Shown here: one piece after another, positions 1 to 7,685 of the stretch | How the letters are laid out: each line of letters starts with the position of its first letter | How positions within the stretch are numbered: position 1 is the first letter of the stretch | NCBI GenBank assembly: GCA_024224155.1 | Contig: JAAENP010000127.1 | Coordinates: forward strand, 1-51,950 | Length of the DNA: 51,950 nt | Direction of reading: 5' to 3' | DNA from: a bacterium | Lineage (GTDB): Bacteria; Acidobacteriota; Thermoanaerobaculia; Multivoradales; JAHEKO01 | Notes under the pieces: generated by a model | Told to the model about the DNA's origin: nothing | The model's database searches: none | What the model saw: only the letters and a program-made list of their open reading frames with translations | Program-made: the position numbers and the translations under genes

Positions 1-228
1 GGCTCGGAAGAGGCCTGGCGGACCGTTCTCTCCGATCTGGAAGAGGCTCATCGGAGCCTTCACGCGACGGTCCTCGAGCTCGAGGACGCACGCTTGGAAG
101 ATCCGGTCGCCGGCTGCGACCCCACCGTCCGCGGCCTGCTGTTGGGCGTGCTGCAGCACAACGTCTACCACGCTGGACAGATCTCGGTTCTGAAGAAGGC
201 CGAGGCGACTCCGGGAGGGGCGGCGTGA
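1..228 (+). CDS. DinB-family protein, C-terminal end (partial)
   Basis: The reading frame is open from the first base and stops at TGA 226-228, so only the last 75 residues are present. The segment LQHNVYHAGQI carries the HxxYHxGQI signature of the DinB/YfiT four-helix bundle, whose histidines bind a divalent metal. Members act as metal-dependent thiol transferases or remain uncharacterised; the substrate here cannot be told. The stop overlaps the GTG start of the next gene by four bases (GTGA), which implies translational coupling. A second, complete DinB-family gene lies at 11584-12108 on the other strand. Confidence 0.7.
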   Translation, partial: GSEEAWRTVLSDLEEAHRSLHATVLELEDARLEDPVAGCDPTVRGLLLGVLQHNVYHAGQISVLKKAEATPGGAA

Positions 229-1214
229 CACCCGTCCAGACTCGTCTGCGTGATGAGCTGCTCGGAAGGCGACAGCGGCTGGAAGCAGTGGCGGCGGCTC
301 AAGGCGAGGAACGGCTGGTGGAACTGTTGCGTCGGGTCGATGCCACCCTCGCGCAACTGGAAACACCCGATTGGGGTCTGTGCGCTCAGTGCCACGACGC
401 GATCGAGGACGACCTGCTCGAAGCGGACCCTTCGTTCAGCGTCTGTCTGGAGTGCCTTTCGCCCGAGGAGCGCCGCGCCCTCGAGCAGGATCTGGCCGGC
501 GCCCAACGGGTCCAGCGTGCCCTTCTTCCGCCTTCCGAGCTCAGTCACGACGGCTGGCAGGTAGCCTGGCTCTGGGAGCCGAGGGGTGCGGTCTCGGGAG
601 ACTATGTCGACCTGCTCGGCCACCGAGGCGAACCCAGCACCCTCGATTTGCTGCTCGGCGACGTGGTGGGTAAGGGCGTCTCCGCGTCGCTGCTGCAGTC
701 GCATCTCCACGCCATGTTCCGGGCTCTGGCCGAGCCGCCGCGCTTGCTGGGCGAGATCCTTTCCCGCGCCAACCGACTGTTCTGCCAGGCCACTGATACC
801 GCGGACTACGCCACCCTGGTGGCGGCGCGGCTTCATGGCGATGGCACGGTCGAGATGGCCAACGCCGGGCATCCTCGGCCGCTGGTCGCCGATCGCCGCG
901 GCGTGCGGCCGGTGGAGGGTGCGGGTCTGCCGCTGGGGCTCTTCGGGGAGTCAGACTACGACGTCCGCCGGCTGCGCCTGGAACCGGGCGAGACACTCCT
1001 GTTCTATACCGACGGCTGGACCGAAGCTGCGACCGAAAGGGGAGAGTACGGCGTCGGGCGCGCCGCGGCGGCCCTGGCCGCGGCCGAGCGGCTGCCCCTG
1101 GCCGAGCTATTGGTGGCTTGCCGCGACGACATGGAGACTTTCCTCGCCGATACCGATCGGCCCGACGACTTCACCCTGTTGGCCGTTCGCAGAGCCGAAA
1201 CGGCGCCGGCGTAG
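225..1214 (+). CDS. SpoIIE-type PP2C phosphatase with an N-terminal DksA/TraR-like zinc finger
   Basis: 329 residues from GTG, with GGGAGG six bases upstream. Residues 1-50 are helical and charged. Cys53/Cys56 (CAQC) and Cys74/Cys77 (CLEC) form a four-cysteine finger like that of DksA/TraR proteins. Residues about 95-325 are a SpoIIE/RsbU-type metal-dependent phosphatase: SGDYVDL near 124, GDVVGKG near 145, NAGHPRPL, FYTDGWTEA and DDFTLLAV are all present, so the metal-binding aspartates look intact. Such enzymes usually dephosphorylate anti-sigma-factor antagonists. Replacing the usual PAS or receiver sensor with a DksA-like finger is unusual and may link output to RNA polymerase or to zinc/redox state (inference). 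An ECF sigma gene follows 200 bp downstream. Confidence 0.85.
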   Translation: MTPVQTRLRDELLGRRQRLEAVAAAQGEERLVELLRRVDATLAQLETPDWGLCAQCHDAIEDDLLEADPSFSVCLECLSPEERRALEQDLAGAQRVQRALLPPSELSHDGWQVAWLWEPRGAVSGDYVDLLGHRGEPSTLDLLLGDVVGKGVSASLLQSHLHAMFRALAEPPRLLGEILSRANRLFCQATDTADYATLVAARLHGDGTVEMANAGHPRPLVADRRGVRPVEGAGLPLGLFGESDYDVRRLRLEPGETLLFYTDGWTEAATERGEYGVGRAAAALAAAERLPLAELLVACRDDMETFLADTDRPDDFTLLAVRRAETAPA

Positions 1215-1413
1215 AGCGAATCGGGCCCCGTTCGGGGAGCCAAAGCGACTCGACGCCATTTGTTGCATCAGCTGCTCTGGACCACCCCAAAGGGTGGGAT
1301 TTCGAGCCGGCCGCGCAGGTGTTGTGAGTCGAGGTGCCTGGTGCGACGGTGAGTTGGCGTGTCGCGCACCACCCCGCCGCGGCGGTGCGGACAAAGCCCG
1401 CAAAAGGAGACCG

Positions 1414-1995
1414 ATGGTCACTGCTCCAGAGGTAGCAGACCAACTCGCCCCTCAGCGAGAGTCCATCTACCGCTACATTCTCGGGATCGTGCGCAACGGG
1501 GTGGAGGCCGAGGATCTGACTCAAGAGACCCTGCTGCGGGCGTACGACAAGCTGGCGACGCTGGAAGAACCGGCCCGGCTAATTCCCTGGCTGTACCGCA
1601 TCGCCACGAACATCACCTACGACCGCTTCCGACAGGCCTCGTACCGTCACCGGCCCAAGTCGCTTGCTGAAGACGACAGCGAGACCGGTGCGGGAGGTGC
1701 CGAGATTGCCCTCGACACCGAGCCACGGCTCGACAAGGTGATGGAGCAAAGGGAGATGAGCGCCTGCGTGCAGGACTACATCGCGGCTCTTCCCGAGTCG
1801 TATCGGGCCGTGATCCTGCTGCACGACGTGCAGGGTCTGACGAATCCAGAGATCGCCGAGATGCTGGGCGTCTCTCTGGCGACAGTGAAGATCCGGCTGC
1901 ATCGGGCACGAGGCAAGCTGCGAGCTGCTCTCGGTGCGGGCTGCTCGTTCGAGAGCGACGAGCCGCGGGTCAGGGTCTGCGAGCCGAAGAGCTGA
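1414..1995 (+). CDS. ECF-type RNA polymerase sigma factor with a C-terminal cysteine pair
   Basis: 193 residues. ATG 1414 is chosen because AAAAGGAGA lies directly upstream; the frame is open further upstream but only as a shadow of the phosphatase gene. Region 2 spans about 25-70 (EDLTQETLLRAYDKL, WLYRIATNITYDRFRQ). Region 4 spans about 125-170, with an HTH reading LTNPEIAEMLGVSLATVKIR. The short tail after the HTH keeps two cysteines, Cys177 and Cys189, in a CSFESDE...VCEP context, suggesting a redox or metal switch within the sigma factor. No membrane or zinc-finger anti-sigma gene follows; the next gene is a CxxC protein, which may be the partner. Confidence 0.92.
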   Translation: MVTAPEVADQLAPQRESIYRYILGIVRNGVEAEDLTQETLLRAYDKLATLEEPARLIPWLYRIATNITYDRFRQASYRHRPKSLAEDDSETGAGGAEIALDTEPRLDKVMEQREMSACVQDYIAALPESYRAVILLHDVQGLTNPEIAEMLGVSLATVKIRLHRARGKLRAALGAGCSFESDEPRVRVCEPKS

Positions 1996-2086
1996 GGGAT
2001 CTAGCGTTCATGCGCGTATCCCTTCGGCTGGCTGTTTCGTCCTTGCATATGGAGGAGACGGACAACCGATCAAGGAGGACTGAGAA

Positions 2087-2584
2087 ATGCCGTTCTATCT
2101 CAGAGAGTCGGACGTTCTTCCGCAGGTTGCCGGACTTCAGTCCGTGCTGATCGTGCCCTGCCGATTCTGTCCGGCAGCCAGCCTCTCCGTAAGGGAGAGG
2201 AAACCCTATATTGAGTTGTTTCGGAGATTCTTGAGGACCGAGGCTTATGAGTCGTTCGTCGGGGCTCTGAAGCGTCGTCTTGAAGATGAAGGAATCAGGA
2301 CAGCCGTATTCGACAGCAAGCTGCCGCATCAATTCGTGGCCTGCATGTGGACGTCGAGGCGTCGAAGGGAGCTTGCAGAACGTGCCGCCGAGTTCGACGG
2401 CGCATTGGTCCTTGGATGCGATGCAATGGTTGAGGCCGTACGTGACTCCATAGAGTCTACCGAGTGCCGTGTGATCCAAGGCATGGAAATAGAAGGCCTG
2501 ATGAACGTCCTTCCGAAGGTGAGCTTTCCGTTCAACTTGTCGCTCGAGTTGCAGGGCGTAACCGCTGTAAAATCAGTAGAATAA
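2087..2584 (+). CDS. Conserved-looking Cys-containing protein (CRFC motif), candidate partner of the ECF factor
   Basis: 165 residues, starting at ATG with a strong AAGGAGG 9 bases upstream. I do not recognise a named domain. It reads as a soluble alpha/beta protein: VLIVPCRFCPA puts a CxxC (Cys25, Cys28) at the end of a first strand, and single cysteines follow at 86 (VACMW), 111 (LGCDA) and 127 (ECRV). There is no signal peptide or membrane helix. It lies 91 bp behind the sigma gene in the same direction, probably in the same transcription unit. A redox/metal sensor or modulator for the sigma factor is a plausible but unproved role. Confidence 0.75.
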   Translation: MPFYLRESDVLPQVAGLQSVLIVPCRFCPAASLSVRERKPYIELFRRFLRTEAYESFVGALKRRLEDEGIRTAVFDSKLPHQFVACMWTSRRRRELAERAAEFDGALVLGCDAMVEAVRDSIESTECRVIQGMEIEGLMNVLPKVSFPFNLSLELQGVTAVKSVE

Positions 2585-2612
2585 ACACAAGAAGTGGCGA
2601 AGGAGTAGGTCG

Positions 2613-2750
2613 GTGCAGCGAGTCCTGATCATCGGCGCGACGGGTCTGCTCGGAGGACCCGTGGCGAGGGGGTTGTGGCACGTTTTTCACGATGTCATCC
2701 CGATCTGTCATGGGCTGTTCGGGTGTGATCATCAGATGCATGCTGGATGA
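2613..2750 (+). pseudogene. N-terminal remnant of an NAD(P)-binding (NmrA/epimerase-like) protein
   Basis: A good AAGGAG site precedes GTG 2613. The first twenty codons read as a Rossmann start, VLIIGATGLLGGPVARGL, with the GxxGxxG dinucleotide loop. Homology then ends and the frame stops at 2748-2750 after 45 codons; an intact family member would be about 250-320 residues. The gene is therefore decapitated just after its nucleotide-binding loop. The 228 bp between it and the nuclease gene at 2979 hold no convincing gene on either strand, only short open stretches that may be further debris. Confidence 0.65.
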
Positions 2751-2978
2751 GGCTCTGTGGAAGGCACGCTTCTCGAGATCTACGTTCCGGCGGAATAGAT
2801 CGCGGCCACGCTCGGGGCTCGCAACCGGTAGAGCTGGATATCGGCCTTCTCCAGGTGGTGCTCAACGTGGCAGACAAGACCCCGGGTACAGGGCCTCGCT
2901 GGGTGAGCTCGGACAATCTAGAATGGCTTGTCAGGTACCTTTAGTGGTCCATGAGAAGCTACTCGCTCGGCGGCAGCT

Positions 2979-3806
2979 TTGACTGACGAGGGTCAGCGGC
3001 GTCCCGTTCTGCTTTTGGTCGATGCCCTCAACCTGATTCGGCGGGTCTACGCGGCCCAGCCTGGTGAGGACGGACCGGAACGGTCAGAGGGCGCACGAGT
3101 TTCGAGCGTGCAGTCGCTACGGCGCGGCCTGCGCGAGAGTGCGCCGACACACGCCGTTTGTGTGTTCGATGGCGAGGGACGAAGCTGGCGTCACGAGCTC
3201 TATCCCGCCTACAAAGCGGGACACGCCCCGATGCCCGATGCGCTCGGCGCCGCTCTCGAAGGCTACCGCGAGGCCTTCCGCGAGCTCGGAGTTGCTTCGC
3301 TTTGCAGGCCTCGACTCGAAGCGGACGACGTCATTGCCACCATCGCCTGCAAAGCGGTCGCGGCCGGCGCCTCGGCGATCATTCTGTCGACCGACAAGAC
3401 TTTCCTGGGGCTGCTGCCACACGGTGTCCAGGTGCGGGACCATTTCAGAGGTGCCGACTTGGATGTGCGGGACGTGATCGAGAAATTCGGCGTTCGTCCC
3501 GAGCAGCTCGGCGACTTCCTGGCGCTTGCCGGTGACCGAGGCAACAACATCAACGGCGTCCCCGGCATCGGCCCGAAGACCGCTGGCGAGCTGCTTTCCC
3601 GATTCGAGACGCTGGAAGACACGCTGCAAGCGGCGAGCGATCTCGAGGGCAAGCTGGGCGAGCGTCTACGCGACCACGCGGCGACGGCGCGACTGTGCCG
3701 CACGCTGGTCGGTCTTCGTACCGATCTCGCGCTCGGAACTAATCTGAGCGAGCTGCGCTATCTATCGTCAGACATGCAAGGACGCAATCGGTTGCAGAAT
3801 CACTAG
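2979..3806 (+). CDS. 5'-3' exonuclease / flap endonuclease, Xni (ExoIX)-like
   Basis: 275 residues, related to the N-terminal 5'-nuclease domain of DNA polymerase I but free-standing. Visible motifs: LLLVDALNLIRRVY (first acidic residue), VCVFDGEGRSWRHELYPAYK (nuclease core and helical arch), LEADDVIATIA (paired catalytic aspartates), ILSTDKTFLGLL, then the helix-hairpin-helix GVPGIGPKTAGELL, which binds duplex DNA. It probably removes 5' flaps or binds primer-template ends during repair. The assigned TTG at 2979 has no clear Shine-Dalgarno site, so the start is uncertain; the conserved part begins about 8 codons later. The C-terminal tail after residue 255 is not recognisable. Confidence 0.85.
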   Translation: MTDEGQRRPVLLLVDALNLIRRVYAAQPGEDGPERSEGARVSSVQSLRRGLRESAPTHAVCVFDGEGRSWRHELYPAYKAGHAPMPDALGAALEGYREAFRELGVASLCRPRLEADDVIATIACKAVAAGASAIILSTDKTFLGLLPHGVQVRDHFRGADLDVRDVIEKFGVRPEQLGDFLALAGDRGNNINGVPGIGPKTAGELLSRFETLEDTLQAASDLEGKLGERLRDHAATARLCRTLVGLRTDLALGTNLSELRYLSSDMQGRNRLQNH

Positions 3807-3963
3807 AGCGACACCTCTGTGCTTCGGCCAACAGGGCATGGCAAAGCTCCTCGGCCTGCAACGTCCGTCCAGAACTCGGGTCCTTTCGGAGCCGGGCGAG
3901 TTCGAGGAGCCCCGCTGGGTGTAGAGTCTAAGAGCGTCTCGAACTACGTCTGAGGGCTGAATC

Positions 3964-4068
3964 ATGCTCGGCCAGACCTTGTCTCACTACCGGATCACCG
4001 GCCAACTCGGTGCTGGCGGCATGAGCGAGGTCTATCTGGCCGAGGACACTAAGCTGGAGAGCCCGTGA
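3964..4068 (+). pseudogene. Truncated start of a Hanks-type Ser/Thr protein kinase
   Basis: ATG 3964 opens a 34-codon frame in which [20 protein letters not shown] reproduces the N-terminus and glycine-rich ATP loop of bacterial Ser/Thr kinases, followed by AEDTKL. The VAxK lysine, the HRD and DFG motifs and everything downstream are gone: TGA occurs at 4066-4068 and the sequence then runs into the 3' end of a gene on the opposite strand. This N-terminal style is frequent in Acidobacteriota. It is a deletion scar rather than a functional gene. Confidence 0.75.
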
Positions 4069-4144
4069 CGGATCGCTATCGCGGTCTCTCTGCGGTAGTC
4101 GCTGGTTCGCACACCGAATTCTGGTTCAGTGACTCGACCTGTCT

Positions 4145-4720
4145 TCAGCTCCTCGGCCTCGATCTAGGCCTGAAGGCCGGGATAAACATCGGGGTTCGCT
4201 TTAGATACTCGATGTACTCATCACCCAACCTCTTCATGAGCTCGGGCTCCTCGATCTTCTTTAGTTCCCACACGTTGATCAGCACGTACAGTGGCGTGAA
4301 GAGGCACACGAGTGAAGCCGAATTGACGCCAAAGCCCAGGCCGAAGAGAAAGAGGAAGACACCCGTGAGCATTGGATTCCTGGCGTACCGATAGGGTCCG
4401 GTTTTGACCACTGTCGGAGGCGGATTGAAGGGTACCGGCGTTCCCTTGACTCTCAAGAAGTGAAGCACCGACCAAGCCGTGAGGGTGACTCCCACCGTTA
4501 TTACCGGAATCGACAACGGAAGCCTTGCGCCCTCTGGCAAGAAACCGGGGAGTCCTAGCAGCCGGTCAACAAGAAACGCGGCCAGCACGAACAACGCGGT
4601 GAACGCGCCGAAGATCGTCACTCCGATCGGGGTAAGAAGTGCCCTAGTCTTGGCGGTACCTGTCGCCACCCGGTGGAGGAGGTTGATCCAGCGTTCACGG
4701 AATTGCCGGGGCGCACTCAT
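4145..4720 (-). CDS. Isoprenylcysteine carboxyl methyltransferase-family membrane protein
   Basis: 191 residues with about four or five membrane helices: 32-52 (PIGVTIFGAFTALFVLAAFL), 70-88, and a pair near 120-148. The C-terminal half carries the SAM-binding signature of ICMT/PEMT proteins: TVVKTGPYRYARNPMLTGVF, later EEPELMKRLGDEYIEYLKRTP. Bacterial members are probably SAM-dependent methyltransferases acting at the membrane on lipids or small thiols; the substrate is unknown. Its ATG shares a base with the stop of the decayed gene immediately upstream, so the two were once an operon. Confidence 0.8.
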   Translation of the reverse strand: MSAPRQFRERWINLLHRVATGTAKTRALLTPIGVTIFGAFTALFVLAAFLVDRLLGLPGFLPEGARLPLSIPVITVGVTLTAWSVLHFLRVKGTPVPFNPPPTVVKTGPYRYARNPMLTGVFLFLFGLGFGVNSASLVCLFTPLYVLINVWELKKIEEPELMKRLGDEYIEYLKRTPMFIPAFRPRSRPRS

Positions 4721-5145
4721 CAGGATGGCCTCTCTCTCCCTCGAACATGTGGACCTTGGGTCGGAGCTCGCAGCAGCCGGATCATCGCTGCCGCCACACC
4801 AGCGGCGGATGCGGGGTTCTGGCCGGTGACCAGCCGATCGTCCACGACGACATGTGCGTCGAACGGATCCGCATGGGGGTAGCGGGCTTCTGCGACGACC
4901 TTCTTCACTTCCGTGTCGTCGAGCATATCGACCATGGGCCGGGGTTTTCCTGTGCCTTCTAGCCCTTCGAAACTGCGTCGCCGAGCTGTTCGTTGGTCAA
5001 CGCCTGGCCGTCGAGGTTCCAGGCTCCATCTACTGTGTGCACGACGTTGATATAGATCTCTTCCCGAGGCTGTTTGCCACCCGATAGCTCGTGAATGAGG
5101 TCGGTCGCGTTCTTGAAGAAGCCCACTTGCGGCCAAGAACATCCG
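4720..5145 (-). pseudogene. Two abutting gene remnants: unidentified C-terminus and DJ-1/PfpI-like C-terminus
   Basis: Reading downward on the minus strand, about 5145-4959 is open in one frame and includes FKNATDLIHELSGGKQPREE and INVVHTVDGAWNLDG before a TAG at 4961-4959. I do not recognise its family; it vaguely resembles a small tautomerase-type protein. In another frame, about 4970-4720 encodes VVVDDRLVTGQNPASAAGVA, the typical C-terminal signature of DJ-1/PfpI/HchA-like class I amidotransferase-fold proteins. The catalytic nucleophile-elbow Cys region of that family is absent. The segment is therefore broken by at least one frameshift or a fusion of two deleted genes. Confidence 0.55.
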
Positions 5146-5206
5146 GCTACGCCAGCATGCGGGGACTGGCCCGTTCTCGAGATTCGTGTAACCCTCGTGC
5201 TACCTC

Positions 5207-6745
5207 ATGACTGAAGATCGCTCCTCGATCCGAGAGCTCATTCCCGTCATTGCGCTTTTCACGATCGCAAAACTCGCGCTGCATCTCTTCACGCATGCCG
5301 GCTACGGCTATTTCCGCGATGAGCTTTACTATCTGGCCTGCACGGAACACCTGGCGGCCGGCTACGTCGACCACCCGCCGCTCTCGGTTTTCGTTCTCTG
5401 GTTGGTGCGCCAGGGCCTCGGGGACTCCCTCCTGGCTCTGCGTCTCGTGCCGGCCCTGGCTGGCTCGGCCACGGTAGGGCTCGTCGGGGCGATGGCGGCT
5501 CGGCTCGGCGGCGGCCGCTGGGCGGTGGCGCTGGCTATGACGGGTGCACTCGTGGCGCCGGTGTTTCTGGCACTCGACCACATCTACTCGATGAACGCTC
5601 TCGATCTCTTCTTCTGGGCTCTCGCAGGGTACCTCGTGATCGGGATCGTGCAGCAGGGCAACCCCCGACGCTGGTGCCTCTTGGGGCTGGTTCTGGGGCT
5701 CGCCCTTCTGAACAAGATCAGCGTTCTGTGGCTCGGCGCCGGTTTGCTGGTCGGCCTGGTCATTACACCGGAACGCCGGTGGTTGAAGACGCCCTGGCCA
5801 TGGGTGGCGGGCGCGATCGCCACGGCTGTGTTTTCTCCCCACGTGTTTTGGCAGATGCGCAACGGCTGGCCCACCGCGGAGTTCATCAAGAACGCCACCG
5901 GCGAGAAGATGGCCGAGGTCGCGCCGCTCGATTTTGTCCTCGGGCAGGTGGGCATGTTGCTGCCGTTCGCCCTGCCACTGTGGCTCGCGGGGCTGCTGTT
6001 TCTGTTCTTACACCGCAAGGGCAAGAGCTACCGGATACTGGGATGGGTCTATGTCGCCGTCTTTCTGATTCTCATGCTCTCGGGCAGCAGCCGTTCGAAC
6101 TACCTGGCCCCCGCCTACACCTGGTTGTTTGCCGCGGGAGGTGTCGCGGCGGCCGGCCTGCTCAGCAGGCCACGACTGACCTGGCTCCGTCCGACGGCGC
6201 TGATCGCACTCGCCATACTGGGAGCCGTGGTCGCGCCGCTGGCGCTTCCCGTTCTTCCGGTTGATGCCTACCTTCGCCACGCCGAGGCTCTGGGGCAGCA
6301 GCCTGCCACCGAGGAGCGCAAGGAGCTTGGCCAACTCGGACAGTTCTTCGCCGACATGCATGGGTGGGAAGAGATCACCGACACGGTCGTCGCGGTTCAC
6401 CGCGGCCTGCCGCCCGCAGAGCAGGCGATCGCGCGCGTGTTCGCCCCGGACTACGGGGTTGCCGGCGCAATCGATCTCTTTGGCCGCAGGCAGGGACTCG
6501 CGCCCGTCCTGAGCGGCCACAACAGTTACTGGCTATGGGGCCCAGGCGACGCCGACGGCCGCGTCTTGCTCGTAGTCGGTGGCAGTGAGGAAGAGCTTCG
6601 CCCCCTCTTCTCTCAGCTCGATCGCGCTGCCACGATTGACTGCGGTCTTTGCATCCCCTACGAGAATGGCAACCCGGTCTGGATCGGCCGTGATCTCCGG
6701 CTCCCGCTGGCGGAGCTGTGGCCGAACATCAAGCACTACGACTGA
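5207..6745 (+). CDS. GT39-type (ArnT/PMT-like) polyprenyl-phosphate-sugar glycosyltransferase
   Basis: 512 residues. The N-terminal 340 residues hold about nine or ten membrane helices. The first extramembrane loop contains YFRDELYYLACTEHLAAGYV followed by DHPPLSVFVL; the paired acidic residues and the DHPPL segment are the hallmarks of GT39/ArnT/PMT enzymes, which transfer sugar from a polyprenyl phosphate donor at the outer face of the cytoplasmic membrane. The last about 150 residues form a soluble periplasmic domain (VFAPDYGVAGAIDLFGRR, SGHNSYWLWGPG) typical of this bacterial subfamily. The acceptor cannot be predicted. No other cell-wall sugar genes adjoin it. Confidence 0.85.
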   Translation: MTEDRSSIRELIPVIALFTIAKLALHLFTHAGYGYFRDELYYLACTEHLAAGYVDHPPLSVFVLWLVRQGLGDSLLALRLVPALAGSATVGLVGAMAARLGGGRWAVALAMTGALVAPVFLALDHIYSMNALDLFFWALAGYLVIGIVQQGNPRRWCLLGLVLGLALLNKISVLWLGAGLLVGLVITPERRWLKTPWPWVAGAIATAVFSPHVFWQMRNGWPTAEFIKNATGEKMAEVAPLDFVLGQVGMLLPFALPLWLAGLLFLFLHRKGKSYRILGWVYVAVFLILMLSGSSRSNYLAPAYTWLFAAGGVAAAGLLSRPRLTWLRPTALIALAILGAVVAPLALPVLPVDAYLRHAEALGQQPATEERKELGQLGQFFADMHGWEEITDTVVAVHRGLPPAEQAIARVFAPDYGVAGAIDLFGRRQGLAPVLSGHNSYWLWGPGDADGRVLLVVGGSEEELRPLFSQLDRAATIDCGLCIPYENGNPVWIGRDLRLPLAELWPNIKHYD

Positions 6746-6768
6746 GCATCTTTCGCGCAGCCCTGCTT

Positions 6769-7159
6769 TCAGACGGTTCTTTTCCAATGCCCTTCGGTCA
6801 TGGAGCCCAGACGGACCGGCTCGGCGCGGTCGATCTCCAGATCGCGGACCCGGATCCGCCGGAGGCGTCCCCACAGAAGGCCGTAGCCGCGCAGCCGACG
6901 GAGCGGGCGGACGCGGTGTTGCCACATCGCCAGTTCGCGGGCGCTGGCCTGCCGGGGCTCACCGACGACGCGGCCGCCGAGCCGGACAGCGGGCGGCGCG
7001 GGGAACCGTCCGAAGAGGAGCGCCCGTAGCCAGAACAGCCGACCACTGTTGACGCCGAGGATCGAGACCCGCGGGTCGCGGAGGAGATTACGCGGCAGAC
7101 CGGTGGGGAACACCTCGAAGTAGAAGCCGCGTCCCGGCTCGGTGAGCACAACCGAGAGG
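6769..7159 (-). pseudogene. 5'-truncated pyridoxamine 5'-phosphate oxidase-family gene
   Basis: The frame is open to 7266, but recognisable sequence starts near 7159. It reads FEVFPTGLPRNLLRDPRV, then LGVNSGRLFWLRALLFGRF, WQHRVRPLRRLRGYGLLWG and ends EPVRLGSMTEGHWKRTV. This matches the middle and end of PNPOx-like split-barrel flavoproteins. About 40-60 N-terminal residues are missing. The part above 7160 is only antisense to the desaturase fragment, so no native start codon survives. The two truncated genes meet head to head at about 7145-7160, which marks a deletion or inversion junction (or an assembly join). Confidence 0.6.
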
Positions 7160-7633
7160 GAGTGGGCCAGCGTGATGTGGACGAACGCGGGTCTGGCGGC
7201 GGTAGTCGGGCTGGCATGGGCGCTGATCGGGCTCGAGCGCTTCTTGCTCGTGCAGGTGCCGATCACCCTGATCGCCGGGACTTTGGGCGTCTGGCTGTTC
7301 TACGTCCAACACCAGTTCGAGGACACGTATTGGCGCGAGCACCCGGAGTGGGAGTTCCATCGCGCGGCCATCGAAGGCAGCTCTTTCTACGATCTGCCCG
7401 CGCTGCTCCATTGGTTCACGGGCAACATCGGCTTTCACCACATCCACCATTTGGCGAGCCGGATCCCCAACTACCGGCTCAAGGACTGCTTCCGCCAAGT
7501 GCCCGAGCTGCAGCGGGTGACCCGGTTGACCGTGCTCGGCAGCCTGCGTTGTGCGCGTCTGCACCTCTGGGACGAGGACGAAGAACGGCTGGTGGGCTTC
7601 CGCCACCTCCGGGCGCTGCGGGCCGGGGCCTGA
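7142..7633 (+). pseudogene. 5'-truncated membrane fatty acid desaturase
   Basis: A GTG at 7142 opens 163 codons, but homology begins near REWASVMWTN. Two membrane helices (17-33, 39-58) are followed by FYVQHQFEDTYW and the third histidine box GNIGFHHIHHLASRIPNY (HxxHH). The first two histidine boxes, which a diiron desaturase needs, lie in the missing N-terminal about 170 residues, so the product cannot be active. The C-terminus looks intact. See the facing PNPOx fragment: the shared breakpoint has removed the 5' part of both genes. Confidence 0.7.
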
Positions 7634-7685
7634 CCGGCGACGCGCCGGGGCCTCTGAGTCGGCCGCCAGCCACCTTCCGCGTGGC

